Part shown: positions 26,537-36,968 of the stretch, one piece after another
How the letters are laid out: each line of letters starts with the position of its first letter
How positions within the stretch are numbered: the stretch's first letter is position 1
Assembly (NCBI GenBank): GCA_016931225.1
Contig: JAFGFE010000003.1
Location: 33,902 to 97,901, forward strand
Length of the DNA: 64,000 nt
Direction: 5' to 3'
From: Candidatus Zymogenaceae bacterium
GTDB taxonomy: Bacteria; Desulfobacterota; Zymogenia; Zymogenales; Zymogenaceae
Position numbers and translations under genes: made by a program
The notes under the pieces: generated by a model
What the model was told of the DNA's origin: nothing
Databases searched by the model: none
What the model saw: the letters and a program-made list of their open reading frames with translations, nothing else

Positions 26537-27512
26537 TGACCACTCCTTTGAAACTAACAGCCTCCTCGGTTTCCAGCGAAACGGCCCCTCCCTCCCTCTC
26601 GATCAGCGCCAGTGCGCTATAGACCTCGAAGACCGTAGAGGCGAACATATCCCGGGAAATGTCCGGGAAGAGTGCGGATGCGATTTCAGCGGGGGTGCCC
26701 GCGAATCCGGTATCCAAAAACTCACTGATACGATGTGACGTGTCTTCGTACCGGGACAGAAGCCCCCCGATGAATGTTCGGGGAGCCCCGATCATTTCTC
26801 CGTGGCCGGGACATATCACCGACGGCGACAGGTCCGCCAGTTTTCTCAGAGACGAAATGTATTGCCGAAGATCATTTGCAGGTCCCGTGCGCATGTCCAC
26901 CAGGGCGTGTGATTCGGCAACCGACGTGATATGATCTCCAGAGAAAACCGCCCCGGACTCCGGCTCCAAAAGCGAGATGCTCCCCGGCGTGTGCCCCGGC
27001 GTATGGATTATGGAGACCGACACACCGCCGCAGTCCAGGGCGTCTCCCTCCTCGAGATGAGATATATCCGTGAGAGGTTGGAAGAACCGCCGCATGACGC
27101 TGGTGAACAGGCGCACCATCCGCTCGACGTCCCTCTTCGGTATGCCCATGCGGCAAAAGAACGGGATGTTATCCCGGGCGGCCGCCACGTGTTCGTCGAT
27201 ATCCGTCAAAAGATACCGGGCGTCATCCGTGTGCATATAGACCGATGCGCCCGACTCCTCTCGGATGCGCTCGACAAATCCGATATGGTCGATATGTCCG
27301 TGGGTCAGGATAATCCGTCCGATGTCCGAGACCTTTCGTCCCAGGCCGGAGAGTGTGTCTTGGAACGCCCGCCGGGCCGTATCCGTATCCAGCCCGGTGT
27401 CGATAAGGGTGGGGATATCCCCGTCGATAAGGTAGGCATTGACGGGGGAAAGGGGAAACAGCGCAGGGGTCGTGATGGTGTGGATGCCGGGCGTCGGGTC
27501 GTGTCGTGTCAT
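26529..27512 (-). CDS. MBL-fold metallo-hydrolase (glyoxalase II/LACTB2-like)
   Basis: 327 residues. The metal-binding motif THGHIDHIGF is present, followed by further ligands in HTPGHTPGSIS and SGDHI, and a C-terminal winged-helix-like extension (LSRYEDTSHRISEFLDTGFA), which is typical of the LACTB2/MBL branch. Members hydrolyse thioesters, phosphodiesters or lactones using two metal ions. The gene lies in the glp operon between glpC and the alpha/beta hydrolase, with an 8-base overlap with the latter. In this setting acyl-thioester or glycerophosphodiester chemistry is plausible but unproven. Confidence 0.85.
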   Translation of the reverse strand: MTRHDPTPGIHTITTPALFPLSPVNAYLIDGDIPTLIDTGLDTDTARRAFQDTLSGLGRKVSDIGRIILTHGHIDHIGFVERIREESGASVYMHTDDARYLLTDIDEHVAAARDNIPFFCRMGIPKRDVERMVRLFTSVMRRFFQPLTDISHLEEGDALDCGGVSVSIIHTPGHTPGSISLLEPESGAVFSGDHITSVAESHALVDMRTGPANDLRQYISSLRKLADLSPSVICPGHGEMIGAPRTFIGGLLSRYEDTSHRISEFLDTGFAGTPAEIASALFPDISRDMFASTVFEVYSALALIEREGGAVSLETEEAVSFKGVVNE

Positions 27513-27527
27513 GAAATCAGTCGTGTC

Positions 27528-28775
27528 CTATCGCTGTTCCGACGCCGTATCCGGTTCCTCTTCGGCCGCATCAAGGCCGTAGGCCCTCTGGAGGATGAAA
27601 ATCGGGTGCAGTCCCTTCTTGCTCGAAAGATTTTCTATCTGCATGCGGCACGCCTCGCAGTCCGAAAGGGCGTAGGGGCCGTCAAACCGGCCAAGCTCCC
27701 GTTCCAGCTCCCGGCCGATGGCCAGGCTGATGTCGTATTTTTCGCTCTTGAACCCATAGGTGCCCGCCAGCCCGCAGCAGTAGGTCTCCAGCTCTTCCAC
27801 GTGAAGCTCCGGTATCAGGCCCAGGAGATCCAGGGCCGGCAGGCCGATCCCCAGGGACCTGAGATGACAGGGGACGTGATAGGGAATCGACAGATCCACC
27901 GGCTCAAAATCGGTATCGAGCTCCCCGGCTTCGTACAACCCCCATAAAAACTCCGAGACCTCCTTCATCCGATCGAAGAGCGCCGCGGCCTCGGGAAGGT
28001 CCAGGTACGTCTCGTAGTCGTCCCGGATCATCATGCCGCAGGAGGTGGAGCTGTAAATGATGTCAAGGCCGTCGTCGGCGGCCCGAAGCAGCCCCTCGAG
28101 GTTTTTCTTGGCCAGCTTTCGAGCGCCCCGAACGTCCCCGTTGCCCAGAAGCGGCAGGCCGCAGCAGTCCTGCTTCGGGAACACCGCCTGGTAGCCGTTT
28201 CGCTCCAGGACCCGCACCACCGCCCTTCCCAGGCTCGGATCATTGTTGTTGGTAAAGCAGCCGAAGAAATAGGCCACCTTTTTGTCTGATTCGAAGTGAT
28301 AGGACTCACGAATCCATTTTTCGAAGGGCTGTTTTGAATAGGACGGGTATTTCACGTCCTTTTCCAGATGAAGGATCTTGTCAGACATCCAGCGAAAGGG
28401 CCTGAGCTTTAAAAACGCGTTGGCCGCCGGCGCCGCGAAGCTCGCCAGATCGCCGAACATATACGCGTGGGAGAGGAGCCTGTCCCTGACCGGAATGCCC
28501 CGGGCAGCTCGAAGGGCTATCTTGGCCCTGGTGTTCAGCTCCGATATGTTTACTCCCGACGGGCAGACGATATCACAGATACGACAGCCCGTGCAGTATT
28601 CAACCGATGCGTCGTGCGGCTCGTCTCCCTCGGAGCGAAACCGCTGAAAATCGGGGCCGACCTGCTTGGGCCCCAGGAATTTCTCGGTCACCTTCACCAC
28701 CGGGCAATGCTCCACGCAGATCGTGCACTTGATGCATTGGTCGGTGGGATAGCGTATGTCTGTTTTCACCGTCAT
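27528..28775 (-). CDS. glpC: Anaerobic glycerol-3-phosphate dehydrogenase subunit C-like FeS protein
   Basis: 415 residues. The N-terminus carries two [4Fe-4S] motifs, CIKCTICVEHCP and CTGCRICDIVCPSG. Two CCG domains follow (KQDCCGLPLLGNGD and ETYCCGLAGTYGFKSEKY). In E. coli GlpC takes electrons from GlpAB and passes them to menaquinone, anchoring the complex at the membrane. It lies directly after glpB in the operon glpK-A-B-C, which supports this assignment over other CCG proteins. About 170 bases separate it from glpB. The ribosome-binding site is weak. Confidence 0.92.
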   Translation of the reverse strand: MTVKTDIRYPTDQCIKCTICVEHCPVVKVTEKFLGPKQVGPDFQRFRSEGDEPHDASVEYCTGCRICDIVCPSGVNISELNTRAKIALRAARGIPVRDRLLSHAYMFGDLASFAAPAANAFLKLRPFRWMSDKILHLEKDVKYPSYSKQPFEKWIRESYHFESDKKVAYFFGCFTNNNDPSLGRAVVRVLERNGYQAVFPKQDCCGLPLLGNGDVRGARKLAKKNLEGLLRAADDGLDIIYSSTSCGMMIRDDYETYLDLPEAAALFDRMKEVSEFLWGLYEAGELDTDFEPVDLSIPYHVPCHLRSLGIGLPALDLLGLIPELHVEELETYCCGLAGTYGFKSEKYDISLAIGRELERELGRFDGPYALSDCEACRMQIENLSSKKGLHPIFILQRAYGLDAAEEEPDTASEQR

Positions 28776-28945
28776 TCTATCGTACCTTCTCCGCGTTCAT
28801 CCCCCCGGCGTCCGGGCCGCAGGGGTTTCGGGAAACGCGTGTTTTTTCATTGAGTGTCCGTGTGTATCGGTTCTTCTTTTTCTTAACATGCGGCGCCGTC
28901 GCCGTCCGCCTTTCCCGTTCCTGCATGTTTCGATCCATCACCCGC

Positions 28946-30223
28946 CTACAGCTCCCCCGCCAGCCTTCCGGCCTTGAAACCGGACGCGATCGTCACGCCG
29001 CCGCCCGATTTTTCCCTCAAGGCGGCGTATCCGGCAAGCTCTGCGCCGCACGCGAAGAGATTCTCATATACGTGCTTTTTCCCGTCGCCCGTGGGCCTGA
29101 GCCGATCATCCACCTCAAGGCCGATCTTGTTTATCGGGTGTCCCGAGGGATCGAAGAACCGCTCCGCGAACCACTCGTTTCGACGGGACGGCCCCGAAAC
29201 CGGGAGGCCGAAAATCGGCTCCAGTGTGCTTTTCCGGTCCGTGATTATGCCTCGGCCCACCAGACCCCCGGTGGCCAACACGAAGGTGTCGCCCTCGATC
29301 CGTTTCGTCTTTTTACCCATTGATATATTGACGGCAGCAACCCTGCCGCCCCGTATCTCGGGATCGTGAACATCATATCCGATGAGCAAGCGAATCCCCG
29401 ACGCCCGCACGCGGCTCTCCAGCGCCCGGTAGAGCCGATACCCGGTCACCGACGGCGGGAGGGTGGGCGTTTCGAATATTCGGGTTCCCGCCATATCCTC
29501 CAGGCGGCGAAAAACCTCGTCGCCGCCTCGGATGCCCAACACCGCCGGCAGGGCGATCCGTTCCCCGTCCCGCACCTGGCAGAAGAGGGCGCGTCCGATC
29601 GCCTGGATCATGGCGTCCTCCTCCATCTTCCGGGCCAGGGTCAGGGCGCTCATCCCGGAACCATCGGCCCCGATATCCACATCCAGCACGCGCCCGCGAA
29701 AATGGGGGATAGAAACACCCGGCACGGTGCTGGTGGAGATATTATGGGCCATATAGGCGGGATAGAAATCCTTCAGCCCCCGAAAGCCGGCGATCAATAC
29801 ATCCGATTCTTCCCGGACGTCTCCCGCCTCCATACGCTTGGAGAGGAAGGCTGTGGGCTTGATGGTTCCCACCGCCGTGGGAACCAGGAAATTCCGATCC
29901 AGATTCCCCACGTATGTCACCCCCTCCCGAGCCACGGCTTCCTGGAAAAAAGACATCCCCTTCTCCAGCGCCTCCACGCCGACCCGGGCGTATGGGTGCT
30001 TCGGGTCCTCGGAGATAAGCCGCTCGACGCCCTCCCGAGGGGAGGACAGGGGCGCGGTGTCTTGGACCGGGTAATAGCCCAGGATGTCGATGGTGCCGGA
30101 GAAAATGGTGATGATGCCCATGCCTCTGGAAACCACCAGCGTCTTCTTTCCCCGCTCGGCCGCCGAAAGCGCCGCCATCAATCCCCCCAGGCCGGCCCCG
30201 ATAACTACCGTATCATATTTCAT
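28946..30223 (-). CDS. glpB: Anaerobic glycerol-3-phosphate dehydrogenase subunit B
   Basis: 425-residue flavoprotein subunit. It starts MKYDTVVIGAGLGGLMAALSAAERG, an FAD-binding Rossmann motif, then IFSGTIDILGYYP, characteristic of GlpB. The C-terminal half contains FVLATGGLVGRGIITDRKST and ends with ENLFACGAELAGYAALREKSGGGVTIASG-type flavoprotein features. GlpB works with GlpA and GlpC in oxidation of glycerol 3-phosphate to dihydroxyacetone phosphate under anaerobic conditions. It sits between glpA and glpC, 36 bases after glpA. Confidence 0.92.
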   Translation of the reverse strand: MKYDTVVIGAGLGGLMAALSAAERGKKTLVVSRGMGIITIFSGTIDILGYYPVQDTAPLSSPREGVERLISEDPKHPYARVGVEALEKGMSFFQEAVAREGVTYVGNLDRNFLVPTAVGTIKPTAFLSKRMEAGDVREESDVLIAGFRGLKDFYPAYMAHNISTSTVPGVSIPHFRGRVLDVDIGADGSGMSALTLARKMEEDAMIQAIGRALFCQVRDGERIALPAVLGIRGGDEVFRRLEDMAGTRIFETPTLPPSVTGYRLYRALESRVRASGIRLLIGYDVHDPEIRGGRVAAVNISMGKKTKRIEGDTFVLATGGLVGRGIITDRKSTLEPIFGLPVSGPSRRNEWFAERFFDPSGHPINKIGLEVDDRLRPTGDGKKHVYENLFACGAELAGYAALREKSGGGVTIASGFKAGRLAGEL

Positions 30224-30259
30224 CTCTTGTCACATCTGCATCTGAATGCGGTTGATCGT

Positions 30260-31855
30260 TCATTTTTTGGATTTGGACGCCTTTTTCCCCAAGGGCTGGA
30301 TTTTATCTAGGGCGAAAATCCCCAGGTATATCCCCTCCACCAGCTGCTCCTCCCGGAGCTGATCGCCCCAGAGCACCGGCCGGATACCCCGCCACCGCTC
30401 CTCCATGAAGGACGTCAGTATTTCGTTGGCTTCATACTGGGGGACCATATCCAGCTCGTGAAGAATGCCCAGGAGTCGATAGGTGCAAAATCCTCCCTGG
30501 CACGATCCCATCCCGACCCTGGTCCTCTGGCGGATATCGTTGAGGTTGCTGGTCTTCATTTCGTTGATCACCTTCAGCACCTCGTCCTTGGTCACCAGCT
30601 CACACTCACAGACGATCTCCTCCACCTTCCCCTCCTGTTCCTCCCCTTCCTCCACCGTCTCGATGGAGGTGAACCTGTCCTCCAGCCGATAATGCTCTCC
30701 GTCCTCCGATCCGAACAGGGGTTCTGATGCCGTGGAGCACGGGATATGTACACCCATTTCCTCGGCGACGACATCCACCATTTTTTCAGCCATCAAACGG
30801 TAGGTTGTCAGCTTCCCGCCGACGATGCTGTAAAAACCCCTGACCCCGTCCTGTTTCCCGTGATCGAGGATGCTGAAGGACCGGGAGATGTCCCGACCGG
30901 AATCGGCGTCCTGGGCCGCCACCAGCGGCCTGATGCCGGCATAGGCCCGGATGACCCTGGCCTCGGCCGAGGGGGGGAGCACCAGGCCCGCCTCCTTCAT
31001 CATCAGGTCCACCTCTTTTTTCGTCACCGTGAAGTTTTCCGGATCGGACACGGTGATGGAGGTGGTGCCGATGATGGAGGTGGGCTCGTTGGGGACGATG
31101 ATATCCCCGTCTCCGGGGGGCCTGAGCCGGTTGATGACGGTGTTGTTTATCCTGCGGTTGAAAATCAAAAGGCTTCCCTTGGAGAGGGTCAAAGGAACAT
31201 TCGCCCCCGCAAGCCCCGCCACATGTCCCGCCCAGGCGCCGGTGGCGTTGATGATGCGCTTCGTCCTGATGTGATGACGCTCATCCGTCACCCGATCATG
31301 GACCTCGGCGCCCGTCACCCGTCCCTTTTCGACGTCAATGCCCACCAGCTTGGTGTGTCTGAGTATCCGGCACCCCCTGCGGGCTGCGTCCCGGGCGTTG
31401 TCTATCGTCAGGGCGAAGGGGTCCACCGCCCCGTCCGGAACCTTTACGACGGTTTTCGCCTCTCGGGAGAGATTCGGCTCAAGCCTCAGGGCCTGGCTCA
31501 GGGAGAGGACCTGAGTCTGTATTCCCGCCGCGTCACAGGCGGCCAGAAACCGATCCGCATACGACTCATCATCCCCGGGAAGGCTCACAAACAGGCCGCC
31601 GGTGTCCTCGATGGTTCGTGAGGCGATGCGTTTCAGGATGACGTTCTCCTTGATGCACTCCACCGCCGATTCCTGATCCTTGATGACGTAGCGCCCCCCG
31701 CTGTGTAGGAGACCATGGCAGCGCCCGGTTGCGCCGGCGGCCAGGTCACCCTTTTCCACAAGGATCGTATCGATGCCCCGCATGACCAAGTCCCGGGCCA
31801 CCCCGGCTCCGGTCACGCCCCCGCCGATTACCAGCACTTCAGTCTTCAGTTCCAA
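30260..31855 (-). CDS. glpA: Anaerobic glycerol-3-phosphate dehydrogenase subunit A
   Basis: 531-residue catalytic flavoprotein of the DAO family. The FAD motif GGGVTGAGVARDL is at residues 11-23, followed by RGIDTILVEKGDLAAGATGRC. Family motifs include NATGAWAGHVAGLAGANVPL and YSIVGGKLTTYRLMAEKMVD. The C-terminal extension holds a BFD-like [2Fe-2S] domain with four Cys (VCECEL and MGSCQGGFC), as in E. coli GlpA. Translation appears to start at TTG (31855), with AAGGGTGA about seven bases upstream. No ATG or GTG lies nearby in frame. It follows glpK by 58 bases. Confidence 0.95.
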   Translation of the reverse strand: MELKTEVLVIGGGVTGAGVARDLVMRGIDTILVEKGDLAAGATGRCHGLLHSGGRYVIKDQESAVECIKENVILKRIASRTIEDTGGLFVSLPGDDESYADRFLAACDAAGIQTQVLSLSQALRLEPNLSREAKTVVKVPDGAVDPFALTIDNARDAARRGCRILRHTKLVGIDVEKGRVTGAEVHDRVTDERHHIRTKRIINATGAWAGHVAGLAGANVPLTLSKGSLLIFNRRINNTVINRLRPPGDGDIIVPNEPTSIIGTTSITVSDPENFTVTKKEVDLMMKEAGLVLPPSAEARVIRAYAGIRPLVAAQDADSGRDISRSFSILDHGKQDGVRGFYSIVGGKLTTYRLMAEKMVDVVAEEMGVHIPCSTASEPLFGSEDGEHYRLEDRFTSIETVEEGEEQEGKVEEIVCECELVTKDEVLKVINEMKTSNLNDIRQRTRVGMGSCQGGFCTYRLLGILHELDMVPQYEANEILTSFMEERWRGIRPVLWGDQLREEQLVEGIYLGIFALDKIQPLGKKASKSKK

Positions 31856-31913
31856 ATGCCGTCACCCTTCCTTTCGATATCCCGCTTTTTCCGTCTTCAC
31901 TATAACATATATA

Positions 31914-33401
31914 TCACGTTCCCGAACTGACCCGGCGCACCGCCTCCTTCCATCCGTTGTACAGCCGTTCCCGCTCACCTGCGGCCATCTTCGGGGTGTA
32001 AAGCTCGTCGACCTTGCGGGTTTCCTTCAGGTCTTCCGCTGATTTCCAGAAACCGGACCCGAGACCCGCCAGCATCGCGGCCCCGGCGGCGGTGGTTTCC
32101 ACCATCTTCGGACGATCCACCCGGATGCCCAGGATATCCGCCTGGAACTGCATCAACAGGTCGTTGGTGCTGGCCCCGCCGTCCACCCTAAGCACCTCCA
32201 GCGGCACCCCGGATTCTTTATTGACGATCTCCACCAGATCCCTGGTCTGGTACGCGATGGATTCCAGGACGGCCCGGGCAATATGCGCCCGCCCCGCACC
32301 CCGGGTCAATCCCAGGATGCCGCCCCGGGCGTGCATGTCCCAATAGGGGGCGCCCAGTCCCACGAACGCCGGAACCATGTAGACGCCGTGGTTGTCCTCA
32401 ACGCTTGCCGCCAGCTTCTCGATCTCCGCGGCGGTGTCGATGATCTTCAGCTCATCTCTCAGCCACTGCACCGCCGCCCCGGCGATGAAAACCGACCCCT
32501 CGAGACAATACACGGGCTTCCCCCCGGCATCACACGCCAGGGTCGTCACGAGGCCGTTCTCCGAATAGACCAGGTCCTCGGTGATGGATAACAGAAAACA
32601 GCCGGTCCCGTAGGTGTTCTTCGCCATTCCCGGCGTGAAGCACCCCTGGCCGAACAGCGCCGCCTGCTGATCCCCGGCAACGCCGGTGATGGGCACCTCC
32701 CGGTTGAGGGGAAGCTTTATGGAGGTATGGCCGTACAGGGCCGCCGAGTCCTTCACCTCGGGTAAAATCGATTCGGGGACATCCAGTATATCCAGTATTT
32801 CACCGTCCCATTTCTTCTCGGCGATGTTATACAGAAGGGTCCGGGAGGCGTTGGTATAATCGGTGGCGTGTACATTTCCACCTGAAAGATTGTACATTAT
32901 CCAGGTGTCGATAGTGCCGAACATCAGATCGCCGGCCTCGGCCCTCTTCCTGGCCCCGGATACATTATCCAGGATCCACTTCACCTTCGTGCCGGAAAAA
33001 TAGGCGTCCACCACGAGACCGGTCTTTTCCCGAAAGAGCTTCTCGAGCCCCTTTCCCTTCAGGGCGTCGCAGGTATCGGCGGTCCTTCGGCACTGCCAGA
33101 CGATGGCGTTGTGCACCGGCTTTCCGGTTTTTTTATCCCACAGGACCGTGGTCTCCCGCTGGTTCGTGATGCCGATGGCGACGATCTCTTCAAGTTCGAT
33201 ATCGTTCTGTAAGCACGCCTCGAGCATCGTCTCCTCTACGGTCCTCCATATCTCCTCGGCATCGTGTTCCACCCATCCCGGTTTCGGGTATATCTGTTGA
33301 AATTCTTTGTAGGCGCTGCCCACCACGTCGCCGTTCGCGTCAAAGAGGTAGGTCCGGCTTCCGGTGGTTCCCTGGTCTATGGCCATGATATAACCGCTCA
33401 T
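31914..33401 (-). CDS. glpK: Glycerol kinase
   Basis: 495-residue FGGY-family kinase that phosphorylates glycerol to glycerol 3-phosphate, feeding GlpABC. It starts [20 protein letters not shown]. The motifs [42 protein letters not shown] and [20 protein letters not shown] are all present. I chose the ATG at 33401 because GGAGAG lies eight bases upstream and because the longer frame from 33449 would begin on the -10 box of the promoter. It is the first gene of a six-gene operon: glpK, glpA, glpB, glpC, MBL hydrolase, alpha/beta hydrolase. Confidence 0.97.
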   Translation of the reverse strand: MSGYIMAIDQGTTGSRTYLFDANGDVVGSAYKEFQQIYPKPGWVEHDAEEIWRTVEETMLEACLQNDIELEEIVAIGITNQRETTVLWDKKTGKPVHNAIVWQCRRTADTCDALKGKGLEKLFREKTGLVVDAYFSGTKVKWILDNVSGARKRAEAGDLMFGTIDTWIMYNLSGGNVHATDYTNASRTLLYNIAEKKWDGEILDILDVPESILPEVKDSAALYGHTSIKLPLNREVPITGVAGDQQAALFGQGCFTPGMAKNTYGTGCFLLSITEDLVYSENGLVTTLACDAGGKPVYCLEGSVFIAGAAVQWLRDELKIIDTAAEIEKLAASVEDNHGVYMVPAFVGLGAPYWDMHARGGILGLTRGAGRAHIARAVLESIAYQTRDLVEIVNKESGVPLEVLRVDGGASTNDLLMQFQADILGIRVDRPKMVETTAAGAAMLAGLGSGFWKSAEDLKETRKVDELYTPKMAAGERERLYNGWKEAVRRVSSGT

Positions 33402-33448
33402 TGGTGCTCTCCAGTAATTGACTGCGTATGGGATAAATACAAGGTTCA

Positions 33449-33476
33449 ATTATACCATCGATATACGCCTTTTCAA
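33449..33476 (-). promoter_or_regulatory. Promoter of the glp operon
   Basis: On the minus strand TTGAAA (33471-33476) and a perfect TATAAT (33449-33454) are separated by 16 bases, 48 bases before the glpK ATG. The spacer holds GTATATCGAT but no clear long palindrome. The site settles the glpK start and shows that the operon is transcribed separately from the fad operon upstream. Confidence 0.8.
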
Positions 33477-33497
33477 GATTTTTCACCGCACAAAAGG

Positions 33498-33534
33498 AAA
33501 GCGGGATTCCCGTCATAATGGGAACCCCGCTTTT
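33498..33534 (-). terminator. Terminator at the end of the fad-etf operon
   Basis: On the minus strand AAAAGCGGGGTTCCC pairs with GGGAATCCCGCTTT (one mismatch) around an 8-base loop, followed by CCTTTTG. It lies just after the stop of the ETF:quinone oxidoreductase gene and before the glpK promoter, separating the two operons. Confidence 0.8.
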
Positions 33535-33562
33535 CAATGGAGTATGTTGAGTATTCTTGTCC

Positions 33563-35827
33563 CTATTTGATTCCCATGGATTTGGCGACCAGCTCCAGGA
33601 TGTCGAAGCATTCCATGGACTCCTCCTTACCCAGCTCCTTGATGCCGTCCGAAAGCATCGTCAGGCAGAAGGGGCAGGCGGTGGAGATGGTCTTGTAGCC
33701 CTTGTCGATGGCGTCCTGGGTGCGCACATGGTTGATGCGCTTTCCGAGGGTTTCCTCCATCCACATACGAGCGCCGCCCGCGCCACAGCAGTAGCTCTTC
33801 GTCTCCTTACGGCTGAATTCCTTGACGTCAACGCCGGGAATGGCCGAGAGGATTTTTCTGGGCTGGTTATACAGATTGTTATAACGGCCCAGGAAACATG
33901 AATCATGATAGGCGACGCCGCCTATGCCGTCCACATTCTTCTCCAGCTTGATGCGGCCCTGATTGATCAGGTCCAGGATCAGCTCGGTGAAGTGGTACAC
34001 CTCAAACGTACCTCCCTCGTTCTGGGGATATTCGTTCTTGAGGCAGTTATACCCGTGGGGGCATGTGGTGACGATCTTTTTGACGTTGTACCCGTTCATG
34101 GTCTCGATGTTCTGCATGGCGAGCATGGAGAACAGGTACTCGTTTCCGGCCCGCCGGGCGGAATCGCCGCAGCAGCCCTCTTCCTGCCCGAGGATGCCGA
34201 TTTTCACACCGGCCTTCTCCATGATCTTGACGAACGTCGTCGCCACCTTTTTGTAGCGGTCGTCAAAGGATCCCGCACATCCGACGTAATAGAGGTATTC
34301 CACCTCCGGATCTTCCGCCAGCGTCTTGACCGGCAGGTCATTGGCCCAGTTTCCCCGCTCATGGAATCCGAATCCATACGGATTGGAGTTGTTTTCCATG
34401 TTACGCATGGTGGTCATGAGCTCGGCGGACATCTCGCCCTCCATGAGGACCTTGTACCGCCTCATGTCCACTATCTTCTGGGGCTGATCAATCAGCACCG
34501 GACACGCCTCGACGCAGGCCAGACAGGTCGTACAGGACCATATGGCGTCGATGTCGTTGGCCTCGCCGATGAGGGCGGGACTCTCTATCTCCTCGGATGC
34601 AACTCCCTTCTTGATATCGCACGCCCGTGCGTAGAGGTTGTCGTTGGTGTCAAGGACGATGCGCTTCGGAGACAGCGGCTTTTCGGAAAGATGCGCCGGG
34701 CACTGATCCTGGCACCGGCCGCAGTCGGTACAGGCGTCGCCGTCAAGCAACTGTTTCCAGGTGAACTGCTCCACGTAATAGACGCCGAAGGACTCCGCGT
34801 TCTCCATATCCTCGATGGGAGCCAGCGCTCCCCTCGGTTCGAGTTTCCTGAAGAAGATGTTGATCATCGAGGTGATGATGTGCATGAGCTTGCCCCAGAA
34901 GAGATACGCGACGAATCCCATGGCAAGCAGCAAGTGTATCCACCAGTTGATCATGTGAAAGGTCAATATGCCCGCTTCACTCATCATGCCGTTGAAGGCC
35001 TTGGCCAATACCAGACCCACCGGCGACCATTTTGCGAGATCGGGATTGTAATAATATGCGTTCCTGACCACATAAATGGTATCCGCCGAAAGCTCGAAAT
35101 CCGCCAGGGCCTCGTTGGACGCAATGGCGCCTGTCAACTCCTCGTTCTCCTCAACGGCGGCCAGAAGCTCCTCGTCGGTCAGCTCCGTTACTTTGGCCAG
35201 GAATTCCTCGCCGCTCGTCGCCAGGACCTCGCTCATGGCCTGGACCTGGGGATTGGGGCTCACCTCCGTGGCGGCCATCCTGAGGCCCTCGTTGAAGAAA
35301 CCGGACAGCAGGATCAGGAAAATGAGTATAAGCGAAACGGTATCCGTGCCCTTTCGTCCCAGCCGTTCCGGGCGCTGGATATAGCGAATAACCGCGAACA
35401 CGATAATCGCAACCAACGCACCCAGGCCGAACAGGTCGAGCACCACCGAGTACCACTTATAGAAGACGCCGTGCCAGAACCGGTAATCGAAGAGCAGCAG
35501 GGTGAAGTCCTCCTGGATAACGATCAGGGCGGTCCCGATGAACAGCACCACGAATCCCCAGAAAAGCAGGAAGTGGGCAAGACCCGGCACCTTCTCCTTG
35601 AGAAGCTTCCACTGCAAAAACACATACTGGACAAGCCCCCAAATGCGCTTTCCGATCTGGTCGGTACGCTTTTCGGGCTGTCCCAGTTTCCAGACTTTGA
35701 TTTTCCTCACCAGGGAGTAGATAAAGAACGCCATGATGACGAGGGCGATGCCGTAGACGACAAATCGCACCACGCCGTGAGGTCCTCCCAGGTTGAAGAA
35801 AACTTCCCGAGATATTTGTAATTCCAT
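33563..35827 (-). CDS. EtfAB:(methyl)menaquinone oxidoreductase-type membrane FeS protein (EMO/HdrD-NarI fusion)
   Basis: 754 residues. The N-terminal membrane part (helices from about residues 18-40, 75-105, 115-150, and a last pair around 290-330) resembles the heme b-binding NarI/HdrE type. A polar insertion of roughly 90-100 residues lies between helices (about 195-290). Two ferredoxin motifs follow, CTDCGRCQDQCP and CTTCLACVEACP, then two CCG domains, EEGCCGDSARRAG and SYCCGAGGARMWMEE. This is the layout of the membrane oxidoreductase encoded beside etfBA in syntrophic fatty-acid oxidisers, which moves electrons from EtfAB to menaquinone. It is the last gene of the fad operon, so acyl-CoA electrons are its likely source. 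Confidence 0.92.
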   Translation of the reverse strand: MELQISREVFFNLGGPHGVVRFVVYGIALVIMAFFIYSLVRKIKVWKLGQPEKRTDQIGKRIWGLVQYVFLQWKLLKEKVPGLAHFLLFWGFVVLFIGTALIVIQEDFTLLLFDYRFWHGVFYKWYSVVLDLFGLGALVAIIVFAVIRYIQRPERLGRKGTDTVSLILIFLILLSGFFNEGLRMAATEVSPNPQVQAMSEVLATSGEEFLAKVTELTDEELLAAVEENEELTGAIASNEALADFELSADTIYVVRNAYYYNPDLAKWSPVGLVLAKAFNGMMSEAGILTFHMINWWIHLLLAMGFVAYLFWGKLMHIITSMINIFFRKLEPRGALAPIEDMENAESFGVYYVEQFTWKQLLDGDACTDCGRCQDQCPAHLSEKPLSPKRIVLDTNDNLYARACDIKKGVASEEIESPALIGEANDIDAIWSCTTCLACVEACPVLIDQPQKIVDMRRYKVLMEGEMSAELMTTMRNMENNSNPYGFGFHERGNWANDLPVKTLAEDPEVEYLYYVGCAGSFDDRYKKVATTFVKIMEKAGVKIGILGQEEGCCGDSARRAGNEYLFSMLAMQNIETMNGYNVKKIVTTCPHGYNCLKNEYPQNEGGTFEVYHFTELILDLINQGRIKLEKNVDGIGGVAYHDSCFLGRYNNLYNQPRKILSAIPGVDVKEFSRKETKSYCCGAGGARMWMEETLGKRINHVRTQDAIDKGYKTISTACPFCLTMLSDGIKELGKEESMECFDILELVAKSMGIK

Positions 35828-35890
35828 TCTTGACGCTCGCGTATTGTACTAAAAAAAGGGGGGGGCTACCCCCCCTGTTTCATCGTTCAG

Positions 35891-36865
35891 TTATTCGGCC
35901 AGCAGCTTCTTCACCTCGGAGGTAATCTCCGGAACGACCTTGAAGAGGTCTTCCACGATGCCGTAATCGGCCTTGGAGAAAATCGGAGCGTCCGGATCCT
36001 TGTTGATAGCCACGATGTATTTTGACGATCCCATACCGGCAAGATGCTGGATGGCGCCGGAGATACCGGCGGCGATGTAGAGAGACGGGGACACGGTCTT
36101 ACCGGTCTGTCCCACCTGATCGCCGTGGGGACGCCAGCCGGCGTCCACCGCTGCACGGGAGGCGCCCACCGTCGCGGTGGCTCCCAGGGCGTCTACCAGC
36201 TCTTCAAGGATCTTGTACTCGTCGGGGCCCTTCATTCCCCGGCCGCCGGATACGATGATATCGGCTTCCGTCAGGTCGACGCGGTCTCCGGCCTCGATCT
36301 TGGTCTCCTTGAGGACGGCCTTGGCGTCGCCTAAGGATACCGAAACCTTCTCGACGGCCCCGGCCTTTGCGTTTTCTTCCGCAGGAAAAACCTTGGGCCG
36401 TCCGGTGGCGATCTGCGGCGATCCGGTCACCTTGATGGTGACGAACGCCTTACCGGCGAACACCGGTCGGAAGGAAAGCAGCGCATCGCCGTCCAGATCG
36501 AATTTCACGCAATCGGAGGCCATGGCGGTCTCCAACCGGGCCGCAACCCGGGGCAGCAGGTCCTTACCCATGGCCGACGCACCGCCCAAGAGAATCTTGG
36601 CGTCCTTGGCCACTTCCGCCACCGCCTGGGCATAGAGGTCGGGGGCATAATTCTTCAGCTTCGCGTCTTCAACGACGAACACTTTATCCGCACCGTACTT
36701 CCCAAGTTCCGCGGCAATACCCTCGACACCATCGCCCACCAAGACCGCGGCGCACTCGCCGCCCATCTGGTCGGCCAGCTTGCGTCCGGTGGTGACCATC
36801 TCGAAGGATACCTTCTTGAGAGCACCGTCGCGCTGTTCTGCAAATACGAGAACTTCTTTTGCCAT
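35891..36865 (-). CDS. etfA: Electron transfer flavoprotein alpha subunit
   Basis: 324 residues, normal length. The N-terminal domain starts [24 protein letters not shown]. The C-terminal FAD domain has the full signature: [20 protein letters not shown], then [22 protein letters not shown], then [16 protein letters not shown] and [18 protein letters not shown]. It forms a heterodimer with EtfB that accepts electrons from acyl-CoA dehydrogenase and delivers them to the membrane oxidoreductase encoded next. GGAGATAAAA precedes the ATG. Confidence 0.97.
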   Translation of the reverse strand: MAKEVLVFAEQRDGALKKVSFEMVTTGRKLADQMGGECAAVLVGDGVEGIAAELGKYGADKVFVVEDAKLKNYAPDLYAQAVAEVAKDAKILLGGASAMGKDLLPRVAARLETAMASDCVKFDLDGDALLSFRPVFAGKAFVTIKVTGSPQIATGRPKVFPAEENAKAGAVEKVSVSLGDAKAVLKETKIEAGDRVDLTEADIIVSGGRGMKGPDEYKILEELVDALGATATVGASRAAVDAGWRPHGDQVGQTGKTVSPSLYIAAGISGAIQHLAGMGSSKYIVAINKDPDAPIFSKADYGIVEDLFKVVPEITSEVKKLLAE

Positions 36866-36968
36866 TTTTATCTCCTTTTCCCGTCGATCGACAACCCCCG
36901 ATCATATAAATCCATGATGCCGTATTTTTTTCGGGAAACCTGTCGACCTCTGGTCCTTTGCATATCGA

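Noticed and set aside
33402..33449. N-terminal extension of glycerol kinase
   Set aside because: The extended start codon overlaps the TATAAT box; ATG 33401 has its own ribosome-binding site and matches the family start.
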